Source: CAYRFQ01 sp964423615 (GTDB taxonomy: Bacteria; Planctomycetota; Planctomycetia; Gemmatales; Gemmataceae). From it: 64,000 nt of DNA. The DNA is taken from assembly GCA_964423615.1 (NCBI GenBank), contig CAYRFQ010000001.1:248001-312000 (forward strand). Reading direction: 5' to 3'. The position numbers and the translations under genes were made by a program. Under the pieces are notes generated by a model. That model was not told the origin of the DNA, made no database searches, and saw only the letters and a list, made by a program, of their open reading frames with translations. Of the stretch, positions 10,605-18,769 are shown in pieces. Positions within the stretch are counted from its first letter, which is position 1, and each line of letters begins with the position of its first letter.

Positions 10605-11730
10605 TGCGTTCTCCTTTGCTGGAGTTTGGTATTCGTCCTGAAACGTAATTATCCATCGTAATCTAGGGGTAATTTTCTGGCTACAGCATTTGGTACGGCC
10701 AGGTGCTGCCTGGGACCTTGGAGAATCGGTATCCGAGCACAGGGCTATTCATAAGTTGAGGTTGTTTGGTTTTGGTATTTTTGGGATTTGGGAGGCTCTC
10801 TTCCTGGACCGTTTCGAAGGGATTCGAGAGATGTGGGCTCTCGCCGACGGGAGCCTTTTGGATCACGTGTCTGACCTGAGAACGGCCCCCGAGATGCCAA
10901 AGGACAAAGACATCCTTTCCAAGCCCTTTTGGCCGCTTCCTGTGCGGCCGTCTTGTGTTCAGCATGGGCGAGGATCAAAGCCGAGTCCGCACGGGCAACA
11001 GCCCGGAAGTATTGGCCGCTTAGCGAAACGCAGCGATCGGATGGCTAGGCGACCGGGGTGTCACCAACATTGCCCAATCGCTGCGAGAGAATCCCTATCA
11101 GGTGGTGGAACTCTTAACGAAAATGGGCATTCTCAATCTTTGAATCGCGCTGTATCCGGGGCCAGACCCAAACCTTCTGCAAAGAATCTCTCCTGTTGTT
11201 CGCCAACTCTACGGATGAGCCTTGAAGAGTTCCGCTCACCAATCAAAGCTCCAAAAAGCCAGACGAAAGCATCTGAGTCCGCACGGTCCTCTTGTGGAAT
11301 AGGATATCCTGAAGAGCGTGGTTCCAAAGAACTCACGCATGGGAAACTCCACGAAACACAAAAAACGAACACCAATTCTACGGGTCGTTCAAGTTCCTTC
11401 GGGGTGTATGGTGGTGACTCCGGACAGTCGTGAGTCAGCTTGGAACAACAGCACAATTAGAAATGCGAACTCACCCGAGGTCCACAAGTTCCAGGGACTC
11501 ATCTTCGACTTTCCCACTTCTATCGTTCGACGTTGTACAATCTATGAGGAGATTTGATCGTTTCAGGTCTGGCTGGATTCCGACAGGTCGCCCTTCGACG
11601 CTCTGTTCCTTCTTTGGTTGGATTCCGACAAATCCTCATCCAACCCTGTATTTCCGTCTTTTGGTGTCAGACAATCAAAAGATGGAAGAATCTAGGTTTT
11701 GATCTCACTTCACGGATAGAAAGGTGCCCA
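10605..11730. other. Gene-poor region with decayed mobile DNA
   Basis: More than 1.1 kb without an intact gene. It contains the transposase remnant listed separately and, nearer the cysteine synthase, two near-identical GG(C/T)TGGATTCCGACA blocks at 11571-11585 and 11616-11630 (14 of 15 bases the same). Several short open frames on both strands show no recognisable product. Confidence 0.5.
10961..11143 (+). pseudogene. C-terminal remnant of an ISAs1-family transposase
   Basis: The frame reads MGEDQSRVRTGNSPEVLAA, an in-frame TAG, then RNAAIGWLGDRGVTNIAQSL and so on to a TGA at 11141. The EDxSRVRTGNxPExLAxLRNxAI...TNIAxxLR pattern is the characteristic C-terminus of ISAs1-type DDE transposases. 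Everything N-terminal to it is missing: the preceding bases do not encode the HWxxEN...LHWxLDVxF segment expected immediately upstream. The TAG sits where the family has Leu, so it is probably a TTG-to-TAG change. Recognition is from motif memory, not alignment. It marks a past insertion-sequence site. Confidence 0.65.
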
Positions 11731-13107
11731 ATGCAAGAAAACATACTCCAATCTGTCGGACACACTCCGCTCGTTCGTTTACGACGAGTGACCGAAGGAC
11801 TTGCTGCGAAAGTTTATGTCAAAGTGGAAGCCATGAACCCTGGCGGGAGCATCAAGGACCGGGTAGCCGTGGCCATGGTCAACGAAGCCGAACGCCGTAA
11901 GTGGCTCCAAGCCGGCGGTACAATCATCGAGGCCACTGCCGGGAACACAGGAGTTGGCCTCGCCATGGTGGCTGCCGTGAAGGGTTACCGTTGTATTTTC
12001 GTGCTGCCAGACAAGATGAGCACAGACAAGATTCGATTGTTGAAGGCGTACGGAGCCGAGGTCATTGTCACCCCAACGAACGTGGCTCCCGATTCACCCG
12101 AAAGTTACAACGGTGTTGCCGATCGATTGGCGCGGGAAATTCCCGGAGCCTGGCGTCCCAATCAATTCACGAACATGGCCAACCCCGACGTTCACTACCG
12201 AACCACCGGGCACGAAATCTGGGAACAAACCGAAGGTCAAGTCACCGTCTTCGTTGCTGGGATTGGGACCGGCGGCACGATCTCCGGCGTCGGGCGGTAT
12301 CTCAAAGAACAGAACCCCGATGTGAAAATTATTGGTGCTGACCCCGAAGGATCGGTTCTCTCGGGCGGCACACCAAAACCTTGGAAGGTCGAGGGCATTG
12401 GGGAAGATTTCGTCCCCAAGACTTTCAACAGCGGCGTCGTAGACGAGTGGGTTCGAGTCAGTGATTCCGAGTCCTTCCACATGGCCCGCGAAGTCTCCAA
12501 ACGCGAGGGCATGCTCGGAGGCGGATCGACCGGCACTTGTATCGCCGCGTCCCTTCGATACGCACGTCGTCTGTCCGAGAAGGACGTGGTCGTGACGCTC
12601 GTTTGTGACACCGGCCGAAACTACATGAGCAAAGTTTTCGATGACGACTGGTTGCGAGAGAACAATCTGTTTCTGGGTGACGCGCAGCCGATCAACTCGA
12701 TCAGGGATTTACTTCACACACGTGGAGAACGTCAACTTGTGACCATAACGCCGGACATGACCGCTGCCTCTGCAATTGCATTGATGCAGGAAGTCGGCAT
12801 CTCGCAGGTCCCTGTACTCGAGAAAGGTCAACCCGTCGGAAGCATCCAGGAAATCACTCTGGCTCGTGTCCTGCACGACCACGAAGACCCCGAAGAAGTG
12901 AAGATCGGGGACATCATGGTTCGTCCGCTCCCGACACTCGAGACGACAGTCCACCTCGACGAGGCCTATCGTCTGCTTTTGGCAGGGAATACCGGCGTCT
13001 TGGCGATGGAAAACGGTTCCGTCGTGGGGATCGTGACTCGTATCGACTTGATCGAATACTGGAACCAAGTTCAAAGTGCCGGAACCGGGGCAACCGCCAA
13101 CGCTTGA
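11731..13107 (+). CDS. PLP-dependent cysteine/cystathionine beta-synthase with CBS domain pair
   Basis: A fold-type II PLP enzyme (about residues 1-320) joined to two CBS domains (about 325-458). The PLP lysine is K42 in NPGGSIKDRVA; the phosphate loop appears as GTGGTISGVG. Both cystathionine beta-synthase and O-acetylserine sulfhydrylase are possible: the CBS pair and the 458-residue length match bacterial Cbs-like proteins, but specificity cannot be read from sequence. The CBS modules usually bind adenosyl ligands and regulate activity. The start at 11731 follows AAGGTG and gives the conserved N-terminus ILQSVGHTPLVRL. The next gene begins 19 bp downstream, so co-transcription is likely. 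Confidence 0.92.
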   Translation: MQENILQSVGHTPLVRLRRVTEGLAAKVYVKVEAMNPGGSIKDRVAVAMVNEAERRKWLQAGGTIIEATAGNTGVGLAMVAAVKGYRCIFVLPDKMSTDKIRLLKAYGAEVIVTPTNVAPDSPESYNGVADRLAREIPGAWRPNQFTNMANPDVHYRTTGHEIWEQTEGQVTVFVAGIGTGGTISGVGRYLKEQNPDVKIIGADPEGSVLSGGTPKPWKVEGIGEDFVPKTFNSGVVDEWVRVSDSESFHMAREVSKREGMLGGGSTGTCIAASLRYARRLSEKDVVVTLVCDTGRNYMSKVFDDDWLRENNLFLGDAQPINSIRDLLHTRGERQLVTITPDMTAASAIALMQEVGISQVPVLEKGQPVGSIQEITLARVLHDHEDPEEVKIGDIMVRPLPTLETTVHLDEAYRLLLAGNTGVLAMENGSVVGIVTRIDLIEYWNQVQSAGTGATANA

Positions 13108-13126
13108 TGCTCGGAGGCTCTGGAAC

Positions 13127-13645
13127 ATGGGACAATTCGTTCACGGACACATTGAGCGAGTACGCCGCAAGGGCACTGGTGAGGCCTTGGCGCTCTTCTT
13201 GTTTACAGGGATTTTTGGTTTTTTAGTACAAACACCGTTCCATGGGATCGTGTTCGCGATCTTCCTCGCCCTGTTCTTGTACACTTTCGCCAAGGCAGTG
13301 AGTTACTATGTCCGACCAAACACCGAACCACTGTCCAAAGCTTTCGCAGTTCACGGCGATCCGCGTCGTGTCGCCGATGCCATCGAAAGTGAGCGGCGCC
13401 AAGCCATTTATGAATCTCAATTTACTCTCATAACGCCAACATGGATTCTCCAACGCGCGAACCGAAGAAAGTGGAATGTTGCTCGTATGGAAGATGTCAT
13501 TTGGGCGTATCTCGATGTCAGTGAGCAGACGGGATCTTCTCGAAAGACCGCAGCCCATCAACTCTTTCTGTTCACGATGCAAGGAATCGAAATCGGAGTC
13601 CAAGACCGGCTCTACAAAATTCAAGAAGCTTGGATGCGCCTTTGA
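13127..13645 (+). CDS. Membrane protein of unknown function, shortened paralogue of next gene
   Basis: The 172-residue product has two hydrophobic segments (ALALFLFTGIFGFLV and GIVFAIFLALFLYTFAKAV) followed by a soluble part with the pattern PLxKA...GD...IESExxQAxY...T..WxxQ...KWxVxxxEdxxWxY. The next gene shares this pattern and architecture, so the two are tandem paralogues. Here a TGA at 13643-13645 ends the protein, but the same frame continues downstream with clear homology to the paralogue's C-terminal part. The start at 13127 has GGAGG upstream. It may be a functional shorter protein or a recently inactivated copy. Confidence 0.72.
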   Translation: MGQFVHGHIERVRRKGTGEALALFLFTGIFGFLVQTPFHGIVFAIFLALFLYTFAKAVSYYVRPNTEPLSKAFAVHGDPRRVADAIESERRQAIYESQFTLITPTWILQRANRRKWNVARMEDVIWAYLDVSEQTGSSRKTAAHQLFLFTMQGIEIGVQDRLYKIQEAWMRL

Positions 13646-13825
13646 GAGCTTACGCCCGATGCGGTTCACGGGTACGACTCGCGGCTTGCGGACGCGTGGG
13701 ATCAAGGGTTGATCGGGTTCTTGGAAGTGGCGAAACAACGCGTCCCCAGGGGGCGAAGAACTGTTAGCGAGACCTGTGCGGACGAGTTGCAGGATACCTC
13801 CGCCGAGAGCTTTCGGAAAAAGTAG
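13646..13825 (+). pseudogene. In-frame continuation after TGA of the preceding membrane protein
   Basis: Sixty codons after the TGA remain in frame and end at TAG 13823-13825. Across the stop, IQEAWMRL*ELTPDAVHGYD aligns without gaps to IEETMELLQDRVPNAFFGFD in the paralogue 0.9 kb downstream. The homologous extension is therefore cut off by a single stop codon, most simply a CGA-to-TGA change. Confidence 0.65.
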
Positions 13826-13928
13826 TGTGGGAACCGAGTTTCCGCAATCGGTTCGATCGTCGGAAGATTACAATATTACAAGTAGTTCTCGAATTCTCAC
13901 GCCAAGATCGCGGTAAGGTTGTGTGGTA

Positions 13929-14696
13929 ATGCGAAGTTTCATCGAGCAACAAATTCAGAACACACGGCGAAAATTGGCCCTGGGTACGGGCGCCTTTTTG
14001 CTTCTTGTAATTCTCTTTCTTGGTGGTGGTACCATCATTTGGCTGGTTAGTCCCGATGTTCATTCAGCCGACATCTTTATCCCCCTGGGCTACTATGTGG
14101 GGATTTACTCCATCGGGTTTTTCCTTGTTGGTGGGAGGTTGTTGATTCGGATAGTCTACCCCAACAGCCATCCATTACTGAAAGCAATTTCCGAGGTTGG
14201 AGACCTCGATACGGTCTGGAATACAATCGAATCCGAACAAGCTCAAGCCCTTTATGTAGGAAACAATGAACTCCTTACGGACAACTGGATGATCCAGTTC
14301 CGACGAGGCAAGTGGCGAGTCAACAACCTCGAAGAAATCCTTTGGGTCTATCGAGACTATGCGCCGATCCAACGAACTTCGATGAGCAAAAGATCTCCGC
14401 ATGTACTTTATTTATATTCCGAGACTGGAGTCAGATTCGAAATCCGCAACTCTGCCCAAGTCATCGAGGAGACGATGGAACTCTTACAAGATCGTGTTCC
14501 CAATGCGTTCTTCGGTTTCGACGAATTACTCGAGGAGTTGTGGGACGAAGACCGACAAGAATTCGCAGCAAAGATCGAGTTAAGAGTGAGTCGCCGACGA
14601 CGTCGGGCCGAATCAATGCCCCAGGCTCACGCTCGATTGATTGAATCGGAGGATGGCGACTCTGTCTCAGAACGTTTTTCCGAGTTAGACCGATAG
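13929..14696 (+). CDS. Membrane protein of unknown function, full-length paralogue
   Basis: The 255-residue product has two transmembrane segments (ALGTGAFLLLVILFLGGGTIIWLV and GYYVGIYSIGFFLVGGRLLI) and a soluble C-terminal domain sharing the IESExxQA...KWRVNNLEEILWVY pattern with the upstream gene. The tail is highly charged (RRRRRAE...). I take ATG 13929; a GTG at 13923 would add two residues and has the better spacing to an AAGG at 13914. It is a lineage-specific family whose function I do not know; tandem duplication is the likely origin of the pair. Confidence 0.8.
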   Translation: MRSFIEQQIQNTRRKLALGTGAFLLLVILFLGGGTIIWLVSPDVHSADIFIPLGYYVGIYSIGFFLVGGRLLIRIVYPNSHPLLKAISEVGDLDTVWNTIESEQAQALYVGNNELLTDNWMIQFRRGKWRVNNLEEILWVYRDYAPIQRTSMSKRSPHVLYLYSETGVRFEIRNSAQVIEETMELLQDRVPNAFFGFDELLEELWDEDRQEFAAKIELRVSRRRRRAESMPQAHARLIESEDGDSVSERFSELDR

Positions 14697-14740
14697 TAAC
14701 GCCGAACCCGATTCACGGTCAGCTACAGTTCCGTAATCCT

Positions 14741-15361
14741 CTAAAGCGAGGCTACTTCAGGAACAACCTCATTCCATCGGACGACTTCACACACCGAACC
14801 TTCGTGCAAAAATTCGTGGATGGCAACGTTTTGGATGGCTCCGATGTCGTGCCAATTGGCTACCGTCCAGGCGGGGTTGAGGGTCAATAAAAGCACTTTA
14901 CAAACGATCCCGTGGGCCACAATCACCAACGTCTTGTCTTGATTTTGAAGGACCAAGCGTTCCCAAACCGGAAGGATTCGGTCGCGTATTTCGTCGAACG
15001 ACTCTGCCCCATCGGGAGTATACTCGGTGTTCCCTTGAACCCATTTCTCAAGCGTTTCCGGCCACAGACCTCGGTCTTTTTGAAAGGGTTGACCGCTAAG
15101 CGCACCAACTCTTCGTTCGTGTAGCAAAGGCTCGATGTGGAGGTTAATGGCACACAACTCGGCGAGCGGCGCTGCCGTTTGAATTGCCCGTTTCATTCCT
15201 GAGGAAACGATGGCATGGGGTGCGTAACGAGCAAGAACTGGAGCCACCGCTTGGGCTTGACGATGACCGAAGGCACTCAAATCCACGTCCGATTCCTGAC
15301 CATTGAAAACGTGTGGAGCAGCGGATTCGGCATGTCGTAAGAGGTACACACGAGTGGGCAT
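14741..15361 (-). CDS. Histidine phosphatase superfamily (phosphoglycerate mutase-like) protein
   Basis: The 206-residue product has the catalytic motif RHAES (H10; phosphoglycerate mutases usually have RHGE/RHGQ), the second arginine in SGMKRAIQTA, the acid in LLHERRVGALSG, and the C-terminal catalytic histidine in VIVAHGIV. These fit a cytoplasmic phosphomonoesterase of the GpmB/CobC type; the substrate cannot be assigned. I chose the ATG at 15361 because MPTRVYLLRHAES places the catalytic histidine at the usual position; upstream in-frame residues look non-coding. It is convergent with the membrane-protein pair. Confidence 0.9.
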   Translation of the reverse strand: MPTRVYLLRHAESAAPHVFNGQESDVDLSAFGHRQAQAVAPVLARYAPHAIVSSGMKRAIQTAAPLAELCAINLHIEPLLHERRVGALSGQPFQKDRGLWPETLEKWVQGNTEYTPDGAESFDEIRDRILPVWERLVLQNQDKTLVIVAHGIVCKVLLLTLNPAWTVANWHDIGAIQNVAIHEFLHEGSVCEVVRWNEVVPEVASL

Positions 15362-15815
15362 TCGTAGAATCCTTGGGTAGAGAGTTCTGGGAGTGAAAGA
15401 CGAGAGGGAAACGACAAACGACTCGGCGATCACGAATTAGCCTCATCGGTGCGTATTTGTCTTCATCTGTGGCCGTTAGCTTTGTTCTTCCCGACTTCCA
15501 GGGAGGTCTCACCTTCGGTCTTTCAACTTTCAGTTATCTTGACAACTACGACACTGATATCATCTCCAAACTCTTCAAGGTCGACCAGTGTCTTGTCAAT
15601 TCTTCACGAGTTGACCTCATGTTTCGATTGCCGTAGCAATTTTGCAATCGTGTCTCAATCAAAATTCTCCTCGCTCCTCGTAAGGCTCCTGCGATATACT
15701 ACACTATCTTGCCCGATACTGAACTTCCTACAGTCTTTCCTAGCCAACCTACCGCGACTTTGCTCTTTTTGGCTCTGTTCTGATTGAAGTCATACTTTTT
15801 GAAGGATGTACCACC
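15362..15815. other. Divergent intergenic region
   Basis: A 454-bp spacer between the phosphatase gene (minus) and the cytochrome/WD40 gene (plus). It is pyrimidine-rich on the plus strand, with no gene-like frame and no convincing operator. Confidence 0.5.
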
Positions 15816-17321
15816 ATGTTGCGTTCACTTAGAAGTTACAGTGGCCCCTGGGCTTTCGCTGGGGTGGCCGTTGCGATGCTTATTAACTTGATGTCCGCAA
15901 CGGCATTGTCAGCGGCCCCACCCCAGGACGAGAGCCCAGTGAGCTTCATCAACGACGTGGCACCAATCTTGAAGAAGAATTGCTTCGGTTGCCACAACGC
16001 CAAGAAGAAAAGCGGTAAGTTGGACATGACAACGTTCGAAAAATTTCGAACAGGCGGTCGCCACGACGACCCGATCGAGCCGGGACGTCCCAAAGATAGT
16101 TACCTCACCTACGTTCTCACAGCCTCAGGTGCTGCTGTCATGCCTCCGAAAGAGGCGGGCAAACCGCTCCCGAAAGACCAAATCGCACTAATTTCTCGGT
16201 GGATCGAAGAAGGTGCCAAACTGGATAAAGGAATCGACACTCAGGCCGATTTACTCAACGAGTTGCGCGTTAGGTGGCAACCGCCAGCACTCCTGGTGAA
16301 GTACCAGCGGCCGGCGCTTATCAACGCGGTGGCGTTTACGCCCGACGGTAAACATCTCGTGACGTCTGGTTACCACGAGTTGTTAGTGTGGACAGTCGAT
16401 ACCGGGGAACTCAAGAAACGCATTCACACACGAGCCGAACGGGCTCACGACATGGAATTTTTGAAGAACGGCTTGCTCGCGGTTGCGGGTGGTCGCCCAG
16501 GTCAAGAGGGCGACGTCCGAATCTATGACCTGAAGGGAAAAGCCACCACAAAAAACGGCGTGGCCTTCTTCGACGGCGTGAACGACCCATCGGTATTGGT
16601 GACAGAGCTCGTCCAGACCGACGACGAAGTGTTGACCGTCGATTCCAGTGATGACGGTAAAACATTAGCAGCGTCTGGGTGCGATCGGCTAGTTCGAGTC
16701 TGGGACATCGCCGGTGGGGTGAAACAAGCCAAGCTCCTCGACGCGATCGAGAATCACGCGGATTGGGTGTTTGACGTGAACTTCTCCGGAAACGGTCAGT
16801 ACGTCGTCACGGCGAGCCGGGACAAATCAGCCAAAGTATGGGATCTCAAAGCCAAGGAATCTCTGGTCACCTTCCAAGGGCACAAGGAAGTCGTGTATTC
16901 GGCAGTCATGTCTCCAGACAATAAGATCAGCATTTCGACTGGTGCCGACAATCAAATTCGGTCATGGCGGTCTGAACCCAAATCGAAGCAATTGGGACGT
17001 CAAGTTCGAGCTTTTGGTGGGCACTCCAAGGCGGTTTTCAAATTAATCGAGTTTCGAAAAGGTAAAGACCAGACTCTAATCTCGTGCAGCGCGGACGGAA
17101 GTGTACGTGTTTGGGATGGTGTGCGTGGCCGACAACTCAAGACCCTGAGCGGATTTAAAGATTGGGTGTATACCATTGCCATCAGCGCCGACGGCAGCCG
17201 AGTCGCGGCCGGAGGATATTCGGGAATGGTCCGAATCTGGAATATTCAGGACGGCAAGGAAATCCGAGCGTTCAACGCGTCCCCGGGCTACCTACCGTTG
17301 GTCAGAAAAAGTACGAGATAA
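15816..17321 (+). CDS. Planctomycete-type c-type cytochrome domain fused to WD40 propeller
   Basis: The 501-residue product has a signal peptide (hydrophobic core to about residue 33), then a haem-binding CFGCH (C56, C59, H60) in the context VAPILKKNCFGCHNAKKKSG, typical of the planctomycete cytochrome C domain. From about residue 165 there are WD40 repeats (AVAFTPDGKHLVTSG, VRVWDIAGG, SAKVWDLKAK, IRSWRSEP, VRVWDGVRGR, VRIWNIQDG). It should lie in the periplasm, where such proteins are widespread in planctomycetes without an established role. The last few residues (VRKSTR) look abrupt after the final blade. The following 800 bp holds no gene. Confidence 0.92.
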   Translation: MLRSLRSYSGPWAFAGVAVAMLINLMSATALSAAPPQDESPVSFINDVAPILKKNCFGCHNAKKKSGKLDMTTFEKFRTGGRHDDPIEPGRPKDSYLTYVLTASGAAVMPPKEAGKPLPKDQIALISRWIEEGAKLDKGIDTQADLLNELRVRWQPPALLVKYQRPALINAVAFTPDGKHLVTSGYHELLVWTVDTGELKKRIHTRAERAHDMEFLKNGLLAVAGGRPGQEGDVRIYDLKGKATTKNGVAFFDGVNDPSVLVTELVQTDDEVLTVDSSDDGKTLAASGCDRLVRVWDIAGGVKQAKLLDAIENHADWVFDVNFSGNGQYVVTASRDKSAKVWDLKAKESLVTFQGHKEVVYSAVMSPDNKISISTGADNQIRSWRSEPKSKQLGRQVRAFGGHSKAVFKLIEFRKGKDQTLISCSADGSVRVWDGVRGRQLKTLSGFKDWVYTIAISADGSRVAAGGYSGMVRIWNIQDGKEIRAFNASPGYLPLVRKSTR

Positions 17322-18133
17322 AGGAGTGCCAAGTGTAGTCCGGCATCAATGTCCTCGATGACGCTTGCAGGACGTATCTTAACATGACAGAGCCCTGAGC
17401 GACTTTGGCATACTTGCCAGGGGCTTGTAACTTGGGGTAGAATTCAGCCAACAAGTCCATGCTACGGACCGTCGATAAGGCAGCCAGGTCAAGGAGACCA
17501 CAGCGAGCCTACCTCATCCAAGGCCTCGTAGGGCCTGAGGGGTAACGGTCAATTGATGTCAGCGTGGCTAATGAAATGGTCTTGGATCGCTGTTGGCGCA
17601 AGACGCTCAAGGTTACCTGGCTATTGTGACCAGGCTACGATGAGGTTGGCCTTGGAACGCGAAATTTCTAGTTGTCCGGTTTTTCTGTTTGTTGTAGGTG
17701 CACGCGAGCCGCGTGTACTTGGCAAACTCAGCCAAGACAAACGTACACGCGAGCCGCGTGTACCTACGATCCGGACAATCATTTCTTTTCCGTTCCTTCG
17801 GCCAAAAGAAAAAGGACGACCTGAATTGATTCGCTGTTGGGGGCGAAAGGGCAATACCCTCATCTTTCCACTGGCTGGTCGGAAGATTCATTACCTGCGC
17901 AGTTCTCAATAGTCCGGTCTTGAGGACACTATCGGAGGAGTCAAGACCTCTTCAAAACATACAAGGGGTTCTACGCCTGAAGACATCAAGGGGCTGTCAA
18001 CTTTACCCAGCACAACCGTGAACCCCTCTGAGCTACAGATACGTTGCTGTTGACATTTCTCTCTCCGACGGTCCAGCTTTCGACGAAACATCACCAATCT
18101 GGATACCTGGCATTGAACAGGAGCGAGCCACCC
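17322..18133. other. Intergenic region with hairpin repeats
   Basis: An 812-bp gap. It holds the palindromic repeat cluster at 17672-17778 listed separately. On the minus strand near 17350-17470 a stretch reads MDLLAEFYPKLQAPGKYAKV and on, which is protein-like but unrecognised and short; it could be a decayed gene. Confidence 0.5.
17672..17778. repeat. Nested palindromic repeat cluster (REP/BIME-like)
   Basis: Outer inverted repeats TTGTCCGG (17672-17679) and CCGGACAA (17771-17778) enclose two near-identical palindromes: a variant at about 17698-17718 and a perfect one at 17743-17763 (arms GTACACGCG and CGCGTGTAC, loop AGC). Between them sits a further small hairpin, TTGGC-AAACTCA-GCCAA. 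The same palindrome recurs at 49139 and 50808. Confidence 0.8.
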
Positions 18134-18679
18134 ATGATTTGGACGATCAGCGGATATATCTGTCTGTTCGTGACATTTGGAGCCATCATCGGAGTGGGCT
18201 GGAGTTATCTCAGGTTTGCTGGCAAATCGGCAGCCGCGCACGTCAGACTCGCCACGTCAGGCCGGATCGTCAAGGCTTGGGTCGTCATGGCCAACACCCA
18301 AATTTACGAGAAGGGACGTCCCGAGGACGAAGCACCGGCTGTTGTCGTGTGCACCCTGGAAAACCTCGAAGATCTCGATGATTTTCTGGAAGATGTCACT
18401 CGCGACCTGAAACGATTCAAACAAAAAGACCCGGACAGTCCCGAGGAAGAGATGATCGAAAGGGTCATGAGAACGAAAATCCCGCATTACACACCCGTGC
18501 GGATTCCCAAACGCATTACCCGAGGCCCGGAAGCCTATTTCGCAGGCGTTCACATCTCCCGACCCTTACTCCCCAAGCGCAAATTAACCCTTCCGTACGT
18601 CTACGTCAGGATATGGGTCGGAGAGGATTATGACACAGGAGCAACCAAAATGGTTCCCTATCCGGATCGTAGACGCTGA
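18134..18679 (+). CDS. Single-pass membrane protein of unknown function
   Basis: The 181-residue product has one N-terminal transmembrane segment (MIWTISGYICLFVTFGAIIGVGW) and a soluble domain of about 155 residues with an acidic helix (LENLEDLDDFLEDVTRDLKRF) and a Pro/Tyr-rich end (LTLPYVYVRIWVGEDYDTG). The start at 18134 follows AGGAGCG at good spacing, and the segment upstream is not protein-like. No family recognised. It precedes the LamG protein by 90 bp on the same strand and may be co-transcribed. Confidence 0.78.
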   Translation: MIWTISGYICLFVTFGAIIGVGWSYLRFAGKSAAAHVRLATSGRIVKAWVVMANTQIYEKGRPEDEAPAVVVCTLENLEDLDDFLEDVTRDLKRFKQKDPDSPEEEMIERVMRTKIPHYTPVRIPKRITRGPEAYFAGVHISRPLLPKRKLTLPYVYVRIWVGEDYDTGATKMVPYPDRRR

Positions 18680-18769
18680 CTAAAGTTCCAGTGATGTAGC
18701 CTTCAGCTAACAACTCCAACGAGTAAAATCCATCAAGTCATCTACATTGCGTAAACCCAAGGAACGACC

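Noticed and set aside
10690..11433. A 247-codon plus-strand frame in the gap before the CBS-domain synthase
   Set aside because: Its translation is low in protein-like character, while a different frame over the same bases carries the ISAs1 transposase C-terminus.
17743..17763. CRISPR-like palindromic repeats at 17.7 kb
   Set aside because: Only two copies with a non-uniform spacer, no cas genes, and the same palindrome occurs singly elsewhere.
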